64,000 nucleotides of DNA from Mesorhizobium sangaii (GTDB lineage Bacteria > Pseudomonadota > Alphaproteobacteria > Rhizobiales > Rhizobiaceae): contig NZ_JACHEF010000003.1 in the NCBI RefSeq assembly GCF_014207355.1, positions 471,763 through 535,762 on the forward strand. Reading direction: 5' to 3'. Shown here piece after piece: positions 40,647 to 49,591 of this stretch. The stretch's first letter is position 1. Each line of letters begins with the position of its first letter. The notes under the pieces were generated by a model. The model was not told where the DNA came from, searched no databases, and saw only the letters and a program-made list of their open reading frames with translations. A program made the position numbers and the translations under genes.

Positions 40647-41003
40647 ATGGCCGATACCAACAAGTCCGACAGCCCCCACATCGACGACATCCAGAAGACG
40701 CTGGAAAAGCAGATCGCCGAACTGCGCAAGGAGATCACCAAGATCAACAAGAGCATTTCGGCGCGGAGCGCGGAACTGCTCGACGATGCCAGCGAGCAGG
40801 CTTCGGATTTGTACGATACAGCCGCGGCCCGCGCGTCGCGAACCGCACAGCAGTTGCGCAGCCAGGCGCAGGCGGTGTCGGACGTCGCGCGCGAAAATCC
40901 CGGTACGACGACGGCCGTGATCGGCGTGATCGGCCTGCTCGGCTTTCTGGCCGGCCTCGCCATTGGCCAGTCGATGAACGACAACTCGCGCCGCTGGTAT
41001 TAA
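40647..41003 (+). CDS. DUF883/ElaB-like small membrane-anchored protein
   Basis: The 118-residue protein has a long charged helical region (IDDIQKTLEKQIAELRKEIT) with coiled-coil character and one C-terminal membrane helix (AVIGVIGLLGFLAGLAIGQS). This is the layout of ElaB/YqjD-type DUF883 proteins, which anchor to the inner membrane and can bind ribosomes in stationary phase. The ATG at 40647 is preferred; longer frames extend into spacer. Confidence 0.75.
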   Translation: MADTNKSDSPHIDDIQKTLEKQIAELRKEITKINKSISARSAELLDDASEQASDLYDTAAARASRTAQQLRSQAQAVSDVARENPGTTTAVIGVIGLLGFLAGLAIGQSMNDNSRRWY

Positions 41004-41072
41004 TCGCGTCGTGCCGAAGCCGGCTTTGCCGGCACAGTCCTTGTTTCAGCACATCATTGCCAGGAGGGCACC

Positions 41073-41240
41073 ATGGCTTCGTCGATGTTGATCAGCATCC
41101 TGATCACGTTCCTCGTCATTATCCTCGTTCTCTATCTGGTTCAGCGCCTGCCGCTGGACGCCCGGATGAGACAGATCGCCCAGATCATCGTCCTCATCAT
41201 CGGCATCATTTCATTGCTCAAATACCTTGCGGTTTTCTAG
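41073..41240 (+). CDS. Thivi_2564-type small membrane protein
   Basis: The 55-residue protein has two hydrophobic helices, MLISILITFLVIILVLYLVQ and QIIVLIIGIISLLKYLAVF, separated by RLPLDARMRQIA. This pattern is seen in the small Thivi_2564 membrane family. Strong SD AGGAGG (41062-41067) lies 5 nt upstream. It is short enough to be missed by length cut-offs. Its stop codon overlaps a repeat element. Confidence 0.75.
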   Translation: MASSMLISILITFLVIILVLYLVQRLPLDARMRQIAQIIVLIIGIISLLKYLAVF

Positions 41241-41337
41241 AGCGGTTCATCGTTTCACGGAAACGCAGAACCGCTCTATCTCTTTGTTTTGACGCAATTC
41301 CGGACGGAAAACCGTTGCACACTTTTCCTGGAATTGC
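41239..41337. repeat. RIME-like double palindrome
   Basis: Hairpin 1 is AGAGCGGTTC (41239-41248) with GAACCGCTCT (41268-41277), plus an inner CGTTTC/GAAACG. Hairpin 2 is GCAATTCC (41294-41301) with GGAATTGC (41330-41337), plus an inner GGAAAA/TTTTCC. This paired-palindrome sequence is a common intergenic repeat type in Mesorhizobium. The remaining interval to glpX (41338-41545) shows a second GC dyad near 41341-41356 and no gene. Confidence 0.8.
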
Positions 41338-41545
41338 TTTGCGCCGCAGCGGCGCGATTTTCCGCTTTACAAGCCGGTCCGGTTCTTTGCGACCGGGCCG
41401 ACCTCGTTTCAAGAATGCGGTTTAATCGATTGATATTGCTGGCTATTCGATAAAACTCCCGAGAGGTCTTGCCGTTGTCATGCTCGTTTGACAAAAGAGA
41501 CGCGCCTCCGGCGGGAGGCCGCATATCAACGAGGAAAATTGCCAG

Positions 41546-42529
41546 ATGAATGTGGCCCACAACATTGTCGCCGGCCTTGACCGGATACTCACCATGGAGC
41601 TGGTGCGCGTCACCGAACGGGCCGCCGTCGCGGCCGCCAGGCTGCGCGGGCGCGGCGACGAAAAGGCGGCCGACCAGGTCGCCGTCGATGCCATGCGCCA
41701 GGAGCTCAACCGGCTTGCCATCAAGGGCACGGTGGTGATCGGCGACGGCGAGCGGGACGAGGCGCCGATGCTCTATATCGGCGAGGAAGTCGGCTCAGGC
41801 AAAGGCCCGGCGGTCGACATAGCGCTCGATCCGCTCGAAGGCACGACGATCTGCGCCAAGAACCTGCCCAATGCGCTCGCCGTCATCGCGATCGCCGAGA
41901 AAGGCAGCCTGCTGTTCGCGCCCGACGTCTACATGGACAAGATCGCCATCGGCCCGGGCTATGCCGACGGCGTCATCGACATCGATGCCTCGCCGGCCGA
42001 CAACATCGCCAGCCTTGCCCGCGCCAAGGGCGTCGCGGTGTCTGATATCACCGCCTGTATCCTCGACCGGCCACGCCACACCAAGCTGATCGACGCCGTG
42101 CGCGCCACGGGTGCCGCGATCCGGCTGATCGGCGACGGCGATGTCGCCGGCGTCATCCACACGACCGATCCAGAGGAAACCGGCATCGACATCTATCTCG
42201 GCACCGGCGGTGCTCCGGAGGGCGTGCTGGCAGCGGCGGCGTTGCGCTGCACCGGCGGCCAGATGCAGGGCCGGCTGATCCTCGACACGCCGGAAAAGGT
42301 GGCACGCGCCGCCAAGATGGGTATTTCCGATCCGAAACGGGTCTATCGGACAGAAGACATGGCGCGCGGCGACGTGCTGTTCGCGGCCACCGGTGTCACC
42401 GACGGCAACATGCTGGCCGGCGTCAAGTTCGGCCGCAACACCATCACCACCCACACGATCGTGCTGCGCTCGTCGTCGCGGACGGTGCGCGAGATCAAGG
42501 CCAGGCACCAGGATCTGGACAAGTTCTAG
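41546..42529 (+). CDS. glpX: Class II fructose-1,6-bisphosphatase
   Basis: The 327-residue GlpX-type phosphatase acts in gluconeogenesis and, in some alphaproteobacteria, the Calvin cycle. The metal and substrate motif is IALDPLEGTTICAKNLPNAL, and the family segments YIGEEVGSGKGPAVD and GIDIYLGTGGAPEGVLAAAA are present. The N-terminal MNVAHNIVAGLDRILTMELVRVTE is the family start. It follows hom and the two small membrane genes on the same strand across the repeat. Confidence 0.96.
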   Translation: MNVAHNIVAGLDRILTMELVRVTERAAVAAARLRGRGDEKAADQVAVDAMRQELNRLAIKGTVVIGDGERDEAPMLYIGEEVGSGKGPAVDIALDPLEGTTICAKNLPNALAVIAIAEKGSLLFAPDVYMDKIAIGPGYADGVIDIDASPADNIASLARAKGVAVSDITACILDRPRHTKLIDAVRATGAAIRLIGDGDVAGVIHTTDPEETGIDIYLGTGGAPEGVLAAAALRCTGGQMQGRLILDTPEKVARAAKMGISDPKRVYRTEDMARGDVLFAATGVTDGNMLAGVKFGRNTITTHTIVLRSSSRTVREIKARHQDLDKF

Positions 42530-42625
42530 GTTTCTTTCCGTTGTCGGCCTGGGTGCTTGCGGACCAGCATTGCAGTTGTTAGCCCTGTGGCTACATTGGA
42601 TGATGCTGGCTGCAAGGATTTGACG

Positions 42626-42850
42626 ATGAAACCGTTCGACTGGCACGCGGATGCGATTTCGCGTGCCACCGCCGTCACGAAGTCCTATCGCAACACGCAG
42701 AACGTGCGACGCTTTTTCACCCGCGAATGTGGCGATGGGTTCAGGTTCGACCGGCCATTCATGGCCTGGCTCAAGGACGGTGCGGAAAAGACCATGGGCG
42801 ATGCGGCCGACGAATGGCTTCGGCGTCAGGCTGAAAAGCGGAAAGCGTAG
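42626..42850 (+). CDS. DUF6434-like small protein
   Basis: The 74-residue protein MKPFDWHADAISRATAVTKS...NTQNVRRFFTRECG...FMAWLKDG resembles the short DUF6434 family, which can be fused to SAP domains. There are no membrane segments. ATG 42626 follows AAGGATTTGACG. Function is unknown, and the family assignment is from memory. Confidence 0.65.
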   Translation: MKPFDWHADAISRATAVTKSYRNTQNVRRFFTRECGDGFRFDRPFMAWLKDGAEKTMGDAADEWLRRQAEKRKA

Positions 42851-42921
42851 TTTTCTTGATATCTCCCGCGACGGTGCATCACCGCGAACCGCTTGGCTTT
42901 GCCTGCCTTAGCTTGTTGCTT

Positions 42922-42970
42922 GTGCATGTCGTTGTCCCAAAACCGCTGCACACTTTTGGGCGACATACAC
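42922..42970. repeat. GCATGTCG-type intergenic palindrome
   Basis: Arms GTGCATGTCG (42922-42931) and CGACATACAC (42961-42970) pair with one mismatch and enclose CCCAAAA/TTTTGGG. It ends 33 bp before the recJ start codon. A shorter relative is at 50801-50841. Confidence 0.75.
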
Positions 42971-43003
42971 TATCCTGCGGCCAACCATGAGTTGGCAAAC
43001 CGC

Positions 43004-44788
43004 ATGACCGGCGACAAACGCCTCTTCCTCGATGTCAGGCAGTCGGCTACCGGGGTTTCCTGGGAGCACCGGCTGACCGAGCGGCAGGACATGGTCGCGC
43101 TCGCCATCGCGCAAGGCCATGGCGTACCCGACATCGTCGCGCGGGTGCTTGCCGGTCGCGGCGTCACCGCCGAGCAGACCGAGCGGTTTCTTGACCCGAC
43201 GATCCGTGACCTGCTGCCGGACCCGGCGTCGCTGACCGACATGGACAAAGCGGCGGCCCGCATCGCCGCCGCGGTGATGGCCAGGGAAAAGGTGGCGATC
43301 TTCGGCGACTATGATGTCGACGGCGCTGCCTCGTCGGCCTTGCTGAAACGGTTCCTGGCGCATTTCTCGGTGCCGTCGGAGATCTACATCCCTGACCGTA
43401 TTTTCGAAGGCTATGGTCCCAATCCGGATGCCATGCGCGAATTGGTTTCGCGCGGCGCGACGCTGATCGTCACTGTCGATTGCGGTACCAACAGCGCCGT
43501 TTCCATCGACGCCGCCAATGCAGCCGGCGCCGATGTCGTCGTGCTCGACCACCATCAGGTCGGTGGTGCCTTGCCGGCGGCAATTGCCGTCGTCAATCCC
43601 AACCGCGACGACGACCTTTCGGGGCAGGGCCATCTCTGCGCCGCCGGTGTGGTCTTCCTCGCCCTTGTGCAGACAGCCAAGATCCTGCGCGGGCGGATAG
43701 TCGATGCCACGCCACCGGACCTGCTTTCCCTGCTCGATCTCGCCGCACTTGCCACCGTCTGTGACGTGGTGCCGCTGACCGGCGTCAACCGCGCTTTCGT
43801 GGTCAAGGGACTGCAGATGGCGCGCCAGCAGAAGAACGAAGGGCTGGCCGCGCTGGCACGGGTGTCGCGCATCGGCGAGCCGATCAGCACCTTCCATCTC
43901 GCCTATCTGATCGGCCCGCGCATCAATGCCGGCGGACGGATCGGCGATGCCGCACTTGGCAGTCGCCTGCTTGCCACCGACGATCCGGTCGAGGCCCGCA
44001 CCATTGCCGAGACGCTCGACCGGCTAAACCAGGAACGGCAGCAGATGGAGCAGGAGATGCTGGCGGCGGCACGCGCCGAGGCCGACGCCGAGCTTGCCGG
44101 CGGCAACGGCCCTGCCATCGTCGTCACCGCCAGCAACAACTGGCACCCGGGCATTGTCGGCCTGCTTGCTTCACGGCTGAAGGACCATGCGCGCCGGCCT
44201 GCCTTCGCCATCGCCTTCAATGCCAGCGGCACCGGTACCGGCTCGGGCCGCTCCGTATCGGGCTTCGACCTCGGCCGGCTGGTGCGCGAGGCGGCCGATG
44301 CCGGGCTGATCATCAAGGGCGGCGGCCACGGCATGGCGGCCGGCATCACCGTGGAACGGGCGAAGCTAGGCGATCTCAGGGCGTTTTTCGAAGAGCGGGC
44401 GGCGGCCGATGTGTTCCGCCTGCAAGGCGAGGAAAGCCTGGCGATCGATGGGGCGCTTGCCGCCGAAGGCGCGACACTCGGCCTTCTCGACGCGCTGGAG
44501 AAAGCCGGACCGTTCGGCGCGGGGCACGCTGCCCCGGTTTTCGTGCTGCCGCGTCACCGACTGGCCGATGCGCGGCCGGTTGGCACCAACCACATCCGCG
44601 TCGAGCTGCAGTCGGAAAGCGGCGGCCGCATCCAGGCGATCGCCTTTCGCGCCGTCGATACCGCACTTGGCGAGTTCCTGTTCAAGAACCGGGGCAAGAC
44701 GGTGCATGTCGCCGGCTCGCTGTCGGGCAATTACTGGAACGGTAACCGCACGGTGCAGTTCCGCATCATCGACGCGGCGCGTGCGTAA
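43004..44788 (+). CDS. recJ: Single-strand-specific exonuclease RecJ
   Basis: The 594-residue DHH phosphoesterase degrades ssDNA 5'-3' in recombination and repair. DHH motifs are complete: FGDYDVDGAASSALL (residues 101-115), VTVDCGTNS and LDHHQVGG (DHH at 182-184). The DHHA1 domain has IKGGGHGMAAGITVE, and the OB fold is at the C-terminus. ATG 43004 (MTGDKRLFLDVRQSATGVSW) is chosen; an upstream frame from 42893 runs through a repeat element and is unlikely to be coding. Confidence 0.95.
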   Translation: MTGDKRLFLDVRQSATGVSWEHRLTERQDMVALAIAQGHGVPDIVARVLAGRGVTAEQTERFLDPTIRDLLPDPASLTDMDKAAARIAAAVMAREKVAIFGDYDVDGAASSALLKRFLAHFSVPSEIYIPDRIFEGYGPNPDAMRELVSRGATLIVTVDCGTNSAVSIDAANAAGADVVVLDHHQVGGALPAAIAVVNPNRDDDLSGQGHLCAAGVVFLALVQTAKILRGRIVDATPPDLLSLLDLAALATVCDVVPLTGVNRAFVVKGLQMARQQKNEGLAALARVSRIGEPISTFHLAYLIGPRINAGGRIGDAALGSRLLATDDPVEARTIAETLDRLNQERQQMEQEMLAAARAEADAELAGGNGPAIVVTASNNWHPGIVGLLASRLKDHARRPAFAIAFNASGTGTGSGRSVSGFDLGRLVREAADAGLIIKGGGHGMAAGITVERAKLGDLRAFFEERAAADVFRLQGEESLAIDGALAAEGATLGLLDALEKAGPFGAGHAAPVFVLPRHRLADARPVGTNHIRVELQSESGGRIQAIAFRAVDTALGEFLFKNRGKTVHVAGSLSGNYWNGNRTVQFRIIDAARA

Positions 44789-44898
44789 GGTCACCATGGG
44801 GCGGCCTAGGATCGTATTTGCTTCCGAAATTCGCCCGGCGCCATTCGCGTTGGTCGGCGCGCTTCAAGCGCCTGTTTCTCTGCCTTGGGAGACCTGCA

Positions 44899-45873
44899 TC
44901 AGGCGAGAACGGACTGCAGCCGTGTCAGTTCGCCGATCTGCGCCATCGTTGCCTGATAGCCGAGGCTGATCGCCTCGTCGGCGCGGTGGAATTCGGTCAG
45001 GCCGATATGGCTGAGCTTCGGCTGCAGCGACATGTCGGGCGGATCGCCGGCAAGCCTGGCGCGCGAGATGCGGTCCTGGATGATGTTGAAGGCCTCGACC
45101 ATGACGCCGGTTATGCCGAGTCGCGTCTGATGCGACTGGTGCTCGGCATCGACCCGGCCGGGACGCGGCGCATCCTTTTCGACCACCAATTCGCCGGCGC
45201 TGTGCTTGATGACGGCGGCGCGGCCGAACAGGTCATAATGAAGATTGACCGCCACCACGAGCGGCTGCTCATAGGCGCGGCAGACCGAAACCGGCACCGG
45301 GTTGACCAGCGCTCCGTCGACCAAGACGCGGCCGTTGCAATTCACCGGCTCGAACACGCCGGGCAGCGCATAAGAGGCGCGCATGGCTGTGATCAATGAG
45401 CCGCTCGACAGCCAGATTTCGTGGCCGGTGCGGATTTCGGAGGTGACTGCGACGAACGGTTTGGCCAGGTCCTCGAAACGAATGCCGGCCATGTGCTCGC
45501 GCAGCCGGGCGTCGAGCTTCATGCCGCCGAACAGGCCGCTGCCGCGCAGGTTGAGATCGAGCAGGCCAAAAATGCGTCGCTTGGTCAGGCTGCGGGCGAA
45601 TTCTTCCAATTCGTTCAGTTTGCCTGAGAGATAGCAGCCGCCGACCAGCGCGCCGATCGACGTGCCGGCGATCATCGAGACTTCGATGCCGGCTTCATCG
45701 AGCGCGCGCAGCACGCCGATATGCGCCCAGCCTCTCGCGCAGCCGCCGCCCAAAGCGAGCGAAATACCGGTCTTCCTTGGTGGTTTTGTTTCGGATGCGC
45801 CGCCCGACGAGGACAGGCCATTGGCCTCCCTGACATCCGGTTTGTTACGCAATGACGCCCACTCGAGCATCAT
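44899..45873 (-). CDS. Patatin-like phospholipase (RssA-type)
   Basis: The 324-residue protein has a patatin catalytic dyad. The oxyanion loop is ALGGGCARGWAHIGVL (residues 40-55), the nucleophile elbow AGTSIGAL has Ser72, and the Asp is in VLVDGALVNPVPV. NSSMTK-like motifs are absent. RssA-type proteins are cytosolic or membrane-associated lipid hydrolases. SD GGGAG is 5 nt from the double ATG. It lies convergent to recJ and 37 bp or more upstream of hisI on the same strand. Confidence 0.9.
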   Translation of the reverse strand: MMLEWASLRNKPDVREANGLSSSGGASETKPPRKTGISLALGGGCARGWAHIGVLRALDEAGIEVSMIAGTSIGALVGGCYLSGKLNELEEFARSLTKRRIFGLLDLNLRGSGLFGGMKLDARLREHMAGIRFEDLAKPFVAVTSEIRTGHEIWLSSGSLITAMRASYALPGVFEPVNCNGRVLVDGALVNPVPVSVCRAYEQPLVVAVNLHYDLFGRAAVIKHSAGELVVEKDAPRPGRVDAEHQSHQTRLGITGVMVEAFNIIQDRISRARLAGDPPDMSLQPKLSHIGLTEFHRADEAISLGYQATMAQIGELTRLQSVLA

Positions 45874-45954
45874 GATCTCCCTTGTCCCACGGCTAATATA
45901 AAGGCGGGCCGTATCGAAATGGTGAATCTATGTGACTTGGATCAGGCAGAAGGT

Positions 45955-46416
45955 TCAAGCTGATGGTTTCCGATACGTGGTTTCCGTATCGAACAGCGGC
46001 TTACTGCCGTCGTCAACAAGCGTCCCCTTGCCGTCGACCAGCCCCACCGTCCGATAAAAGCATGAACGTCGGCCCGTGTGACAGGTTGCGTCGTGGCCCA
46101 ACACTTTGACGCGCAGCCACAATGCATCCTGATCGCAATCGGTGCGCATCTCGACGACATGCTGAAAATTGCCGGAGGTTTCGCCCTTCTTCCACAGCGC
46201 GTTGCGCGAGCGCGACCAGTAGTGGGCGATGCCGGTCTCCAACGTCAGCGCCAGCGCTTGCGCATTCATGTGCGCAACCATCAGCAGCACGCCGTCTTCG
46301 GCATCGGTGACGACGACCGTGACGAGACCGGTCGCGTCGAAGCGCGGTGAAAACACCGCGCCTTCCTCCAACGCTTTCTTGTCCGACGGAGCTTTCGGAA
46401 ATTCCAGTGCCGACAT
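45955..46416 (-). CDS. hisI: Phosphoribosyl-AMP cyclohydrolase
   Basis: The 153-residue Zn/Mg enzyme catalyses the third step of histidine synthesis. Conserved segments are VAHMNAQALALTLETGIAHYWSRSR, LWKKGETSGNFQHVVEMRTDCDQDAL and GHDATCHTGRRSCFYR, with the metal-binding Cys/Asp set. It is monofunctional with no HisE domain, as in other alphaproteobacteria. It follows folE in the same direction with a 34-bp gap. Confidence 0.96.
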   Translation of the reverse strand: MSALEFPKAPSDKKALEEGAVFSPRFDATGLVTVVVTDAEDGVLLMVAHMNAQALALTLETGIAHYWSRSRNALWKKGETSGNFQHVVEMRTDCDQDALWLRVKVLGHDATCHTGRRSCFYRTVGLVDGKGTLVDDGSKPLFDTETTYRKPSA

Positions 46417-46450
46417 CGCCGGTCCTTATCTAGCGATATTGGCTAGGGGT

Positions 46451-47086
46451 TTACAGCCCGCCGCCGCGCACCATTGTGACGAAACGAACCTGCTCTTCGG
46501 GCGTGTCCTTGAAGACGCCGGTGAAGGTCGAGGTGAGGGTGGTTGAGCCCTGCTTGCGGATGCCGCGCATGGCCATGCACATGTGCTCGGCCTCGATCAT
46601 GACGGCGACGCCGCGCGGATTGAGCACATCCTGGATGACGCCGGCGATCTGCGCCGTCAGCGCCTCCTGGGTCTGCAGGCGGTGGGCAAAGATATCGACC
46701 ACGCGCGCGATCTTCGACAGGCCGACGACCTTGCCGTCCGGCAGGTAGCCGACATGCGCCTTGCCGATGATCGGCACCATGTGGTGTTCGCAATGCGAGT
46801 GGAACTGGATGTCCTTGACGATGACCAGGTCGTCATAGCCGGCGACCTCCTCGAAGGTGCGGCCGAGCTCTTCCGACGGGCACATGTCGTAGCCGCCGAA
46901 CATTTCGCGGAAGGCCTTGGCCACCCGCTTCGGCGTGTCGACCAGCCCTTCGCGGTCCGGATTGTCGCCGGTCCAGCGCAAAAGCGTGTGCACGGCGGCC
47001 TCGACTTCGGCTTCGCTCGGCCGGTCGGTGACCGGCTTCTCCATATAGGCTGACTGGGGCATGAGCTTCTTGATGACGGCATCCAT
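46451..47086 (-). CDS. folE: GTP cyclohydrolase I
   Basis: The 211-residue homodecameric enzyme produces dihydroneopterin triphosphate, the first step of folate synthesis. The Zn and catalytic residues are in FHSHCEHHMVPIIGKAHVGY (Cys, His, His) and IEAEHMCMAMRGIRKQGS (His, Cys). ATG 47086 has GGAG about 9 nt upstream; a longer frame to 47245 does not resemble the family. hisI follows. A divergent NifU-like gene lies 238 bp away. Confidence 0.97.
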   Translation of the reverse strand: MDAVIKKLMPQSAYMEKPVTDRPSEAEVEAAVHTLLRWTGDNPDREGLVDTPKRVAKAFREMFGGYDMCPSEELGRTFEEVAGYDDLVIVKDIQFHSHCEHHMVPIIGKAHVGYLPDGKVVGLSKIARVVDIFAHRLQTQEALTAQIAGVIQDVLNPRGVAVMIEAEHMCMAMRGIRKQGSTTLTSTFTGVFKDTPEEQVRFVTMVRGGGL

Positions 47087-47324
47087 AAAGGCGTCTCCCG
47101 TAGTCCCTCTCGGCGGAGGAACGAGTTGAACGGACCACGACCTTTCGGTGTCGGAAACTTGCCCGGTTTCCAGCCCGTAAGTGGCGTGAACTTCCCGGCA
47201 AGGACACTGGCTTTCGTTGTCTTGTCGATACCGGACTGCCAGCATTATATAAGGTCATGACGCGCGAAAGGAAGACACGACAGCGGCAATCGCTGTTCGC
47301 TTGGCGGCGACGGATTGGAAAATA

Positions 47325-47771
47325 ATGATCAACGATGTCTACAATGCGAAAATTCTCGGTTTTGCCGGAAACATCGCCCGCATCGGCCGCCTCGACCATC
47401 CTGACGCGACCGCAAAGGCGCATTCCAAGCTGTGCGGCTCGACAGTCACCGTCGACCTCACGATGGAGGACGGCGTCGTCACCGACTTCGCCCACGACGT
47501 GAAGGCCTGCGCGCTCGGCCAGGCGTCATCCTCGATCATGGCGCAGCATGTCGTCGGCGCGAGTGCCGAGGAATTGCGCGCGGTGCGCGACACTATGCTG
47601 AAGATGCTGAAGGAAAATGGCGCCCCGCCTGACGGCCGCTTCGCGGACCTGAAATATCTGGAACCGGTGCGCGACTACAAGGCGCGGCATGCCTCGACCA
47701 TGCTGACCTTCGACGCAGTGGTCGACGCGATCGGCCAGATCGAGAAGAAGCGCGCCGAAGAAGCGGCCTAG
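47325..47771 (+). CDS. NifU-N/SufU-like Fe-S scaffold homologue
   Basis: The 148-residue protein has the IscU/SufU fold: MINDVYNAKILGFAGNI, HSKLCGSTVTVDLTMEDGVV (Cys37) and DVKACALGQASSSIMAQHV (Cys62). Canonical scaffolds have Asp two residues after the first Cys (C-G-D) and a third Cys near the C-terminus. Here the first is Ser (CGS) and the third region reads DYKARHASTM with no Cys. It may therefore not hold a standard cluster. It lies between folE and yidD, a neighbourhood common in rhizobia. Confidence 0.85.
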   Translation: MINDVYNAKILGFAGNIARIGRLDHPDATAKAHSKLCGSTVTVDLTMEDGVVTDFAHDVKACALGQASSSIMAQHVVGASAEELRAVRDTMLKMLKENGAPPDGRFADLKYLEPVRDYKARHASTMLTFDAVVDAIGQIEKKRAEEAA

Positions 47772-47777
47772 ATTTCG

Positions 47778-48680
47778 CTATCCCTCGGTCCCGCGGAGCT
47801 CTTCGACAAGCCAGTCCGCAAATATCTCCGCCTGTCGGCTGAGGCGCTGGAAATCAGGCGCGACAAGCCAATACGCGCCATAAGGGATTTCCATCTCAAA
47901 TGGACGAACCAAGAGACCGGCCCGAAGGTCTGCGCCGTTCAGGATGCGGTCGCCCAAAGCGACGCCGTGCCCGAGTTTCGCGGCCTGCATGGCAAGCGCT
48001 GCGTCGGTATAAAGTGGTCCTCTCTGCTGGGCGAGATCTGGAAGGCCCAATGCCTGAAACCATGTCGCCCAGCCATCGCGATTGTAGTCATGGAGCAAGG
48101 TATAGTGCCGCAGGTCGGCCGGCGATGTCAGAGGGACGCCCGACGAGAGCAACTCCTTTGCCAGGACCGGGGTGACCAAAACGTCGACCAGATGCCGCGC
48201 TTGTGTGCGCGGCCAAGACCGGGCATTGGCTCCGTATCGAATCGCGATCTCTGCTTCGTGTCCGCGAAACTCTATGAGCCGTGAGTCCGCGTCGACTGAA
48301 ATGTCGATCTCCGGGTGGCGCTGCTGAAACGAATTCAGTCGCTGTATCAGAAATTCGCCAGCAAAGGACGGTTCGACGCTGACCCGCAACGGGCTCTGAG
48401 CCGGCTTGCTGAGAACCTGTGATAGCTGGCGATCGATGTCGTCAAAGCTGGTGGTTAACTGAGTTAGGAGAGTTTGCCCTGTTTCCGTCAGTTCAACCCT
48501 GCGATGAAGCCGCTCGAACAGCGGCCTGCCGATCAGAACCTCTAGTTCTCTTATCTGCCGGCTGATCGCCGCCTGCGAGACGAAAAGCTCCTCGGCGGCC
48601 TTGCTGAAGCTCAGATGCCGGCCCGCCGCCTCGAAGCTCCTCAGTGCCGTCAGCGGCAGGCGTCCGCGCTTCATTCGCAT
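47778..48680 (-). CDS. LysR-type regulator (GcvA-like)
   Basis: The 300-residue protein starts LPLTALRSFEAAGRHLSFSK and continues AAEELFVSQAAISRQIRELE, the HTH type of GcvA/AmpR regulators. The substrate domain shows RVSVEPSFAGEFLIQRL and IAIRYGAN. It converges on the NifU-like gene (6-bp gap). No obvious target lies upstream: only a small frame and a repeat before yidD. Its sequence has somewhat lower GC than the neighbours, so it may be an insertion into the folE-yidD neighbourhood. Confidence 0.9.
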   Translation of the reverse strand: MRMKRGRLPLTALRSFEAAGRHLSFSKAAEELFVSQAAISRQIRELEVLIGRPLFERLHRRVELTETGQTLLTQLTTSFDDIDRQLSQVLSKPAQSPLRVSVEPSFAGEFLIQRLNSFQQRHPEIDISVDADSRLIEFRGHEAEIAIRYGANARSWPRTQARHLVDVLVTPVLAKELLSSGVPLTSPADLRHYTLLHDYNRDGWATWFQALGLPDLAQQRGPLYTDAALAMQAAKLGHGVALGDRILNGADLRAGLLVRPFEMEIPYGAYWLVAPDFQRLSRQAEIFADWLVEELRGTEG

Positions 48681-48766
48681 AACCTTAGATTATCCGAAGT
48701 GGAAATTATACTCGTTTGAAGGCGAAGGCCAGCGGCGGTCTAATCCGTGTCAAAGGAGACACGGTC

Positions 48767-48925
48767 ATGATCCAGATCCTGAGCATCTTCGGCGATGTCA
48801 TGCGGATCGTAACGTTTCAATGGCGTGACGACAGACGGCATGCAAAGCGCCGCGAAGAGCCGGTCAGTCCCGATCGGTGGGCGCCCTCGGCCGGCCGGGA
48901 GCCGTTTCGCCGTTCCCGACCCTGA
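48767..48925 (+). CDS. Possible 52-residue protein
   Basis: The frame MIQILSIFGDVMRIVTFQWR plus a basic Pro/Arg-rich tail follows AAAGGAGACACGGTC, a good SD at normal spacing, divergent from the LysR gene. It could be a small basic protein or the end of a lost gene. No homologue is recognised. Confidence 0.35.
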   Translation: MIQILSIFGDVMRIVTFQWRDDRRHAKRREEPVSPDRWAPSAGREPFRRSRP

Positions 48926-49001
48926 TGGCATGGCGAGGTGCAGAAGGGATTGCCTTCTCCAGCCGGAGCCCACATCTATCGGGTGGGAACGCGATTGTAT
49001 C

Positions 49002-49071
49002 GAGCATGATCTCTGGACAAACGGTTTCCGTTTGTCCGAGGAAACCGGTTCCGACTTTCGGGATCATGCTC
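49002..49071. repeat. GAGCATGATC-type RIME-like palindrome
   Basis: Outer arms GAGCATGATC (49002-49011) and GATCATGCTC (49062-49071) are perfect. The inner arms GGACAAACGG/CCGTTTGTCC (49015-49024, 49028-49037) are also perfect with a TTT loop. It ends 16 bp before yidD. Confidence 0.8.
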
Positions 49072-49087
49072 TGGAGCGGAGACTGCG

Positions 49088-49456
49088 GTGGGCCACCAGC
49101 ATGGGCATATTGCCGGAGCGCCAAAGCACGGCCGCAACTGGGCTGGCCCGTGGCGCAAGACACCCGGCCGGCTCCTGGGCACATCGCTCGTGCGCCTGTA
49201 CCAACTGACGCTGTCAGGCTTTATCGGCAATTCCTGCCGACACCTGCCGACCTGTTCTGAATATGCGCACGAGGCGATCGCCCGCCATGGCCTGTGGGCC
49301 GGCGGCTGGATGGGATTTTTCCGGGTGCTGCGCTGTGGACCCTTCGGGACGCATGGCATCGACCTCGTGCCGGAGGTGCTGGCGGATCGCTACGTCTGGT
49401 TCGCGCCGTGGCGGTATTGGCGGATCGGCAACAAGCGCGGCCAGCCGCAGGGCTGA
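49088..49456 (+). CDS. yidD: YidD membrane protein insertion efficiency factor
   Basis: The 122-residue protein (GTG start) has the YidD core SLVRLYQLTLSGFIGNSCRH, then LPTCSEYAHEAIARHGLWAG and RCGPFGTHGIDLVPE. The conserved Cys are in CRHLPTCSEY and RCGPFG. It assists YidC-mediated insertion at the inner membrane. The N-terminal 30 residues are an extension beyond typical YidD, so an internal start is possible. The neighbourhood folE, NifU-like, yidD, thrS is preserved but interrupted by LysR and methyltransferase genes. Confidence 0.93.
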   Translation: MGHQHGHIAGAPKHGRNWAGPWRKTPGRLLGTSLVRLYQLTLSGFIGNSCRHLPTCSEYAHEAIARHGLWAGGWMGFFRVLRCGPFGTHGIDLVPEVLADRYVWFAPWRYWRIGNKRGQPQG

Positions 49457-49591
49457 TCGAGCCTGGCAAGCTTTCTGTTTACGATCCGGTAGGGTTAACG
49501 CGAAGCTGCACAAAGACTGCGCATTTGAGACAAAATCGAGACAAGAGACCTCGCTAAGCCGCTCGCGGACCCCCTCTGGAGCGAGCATCAA

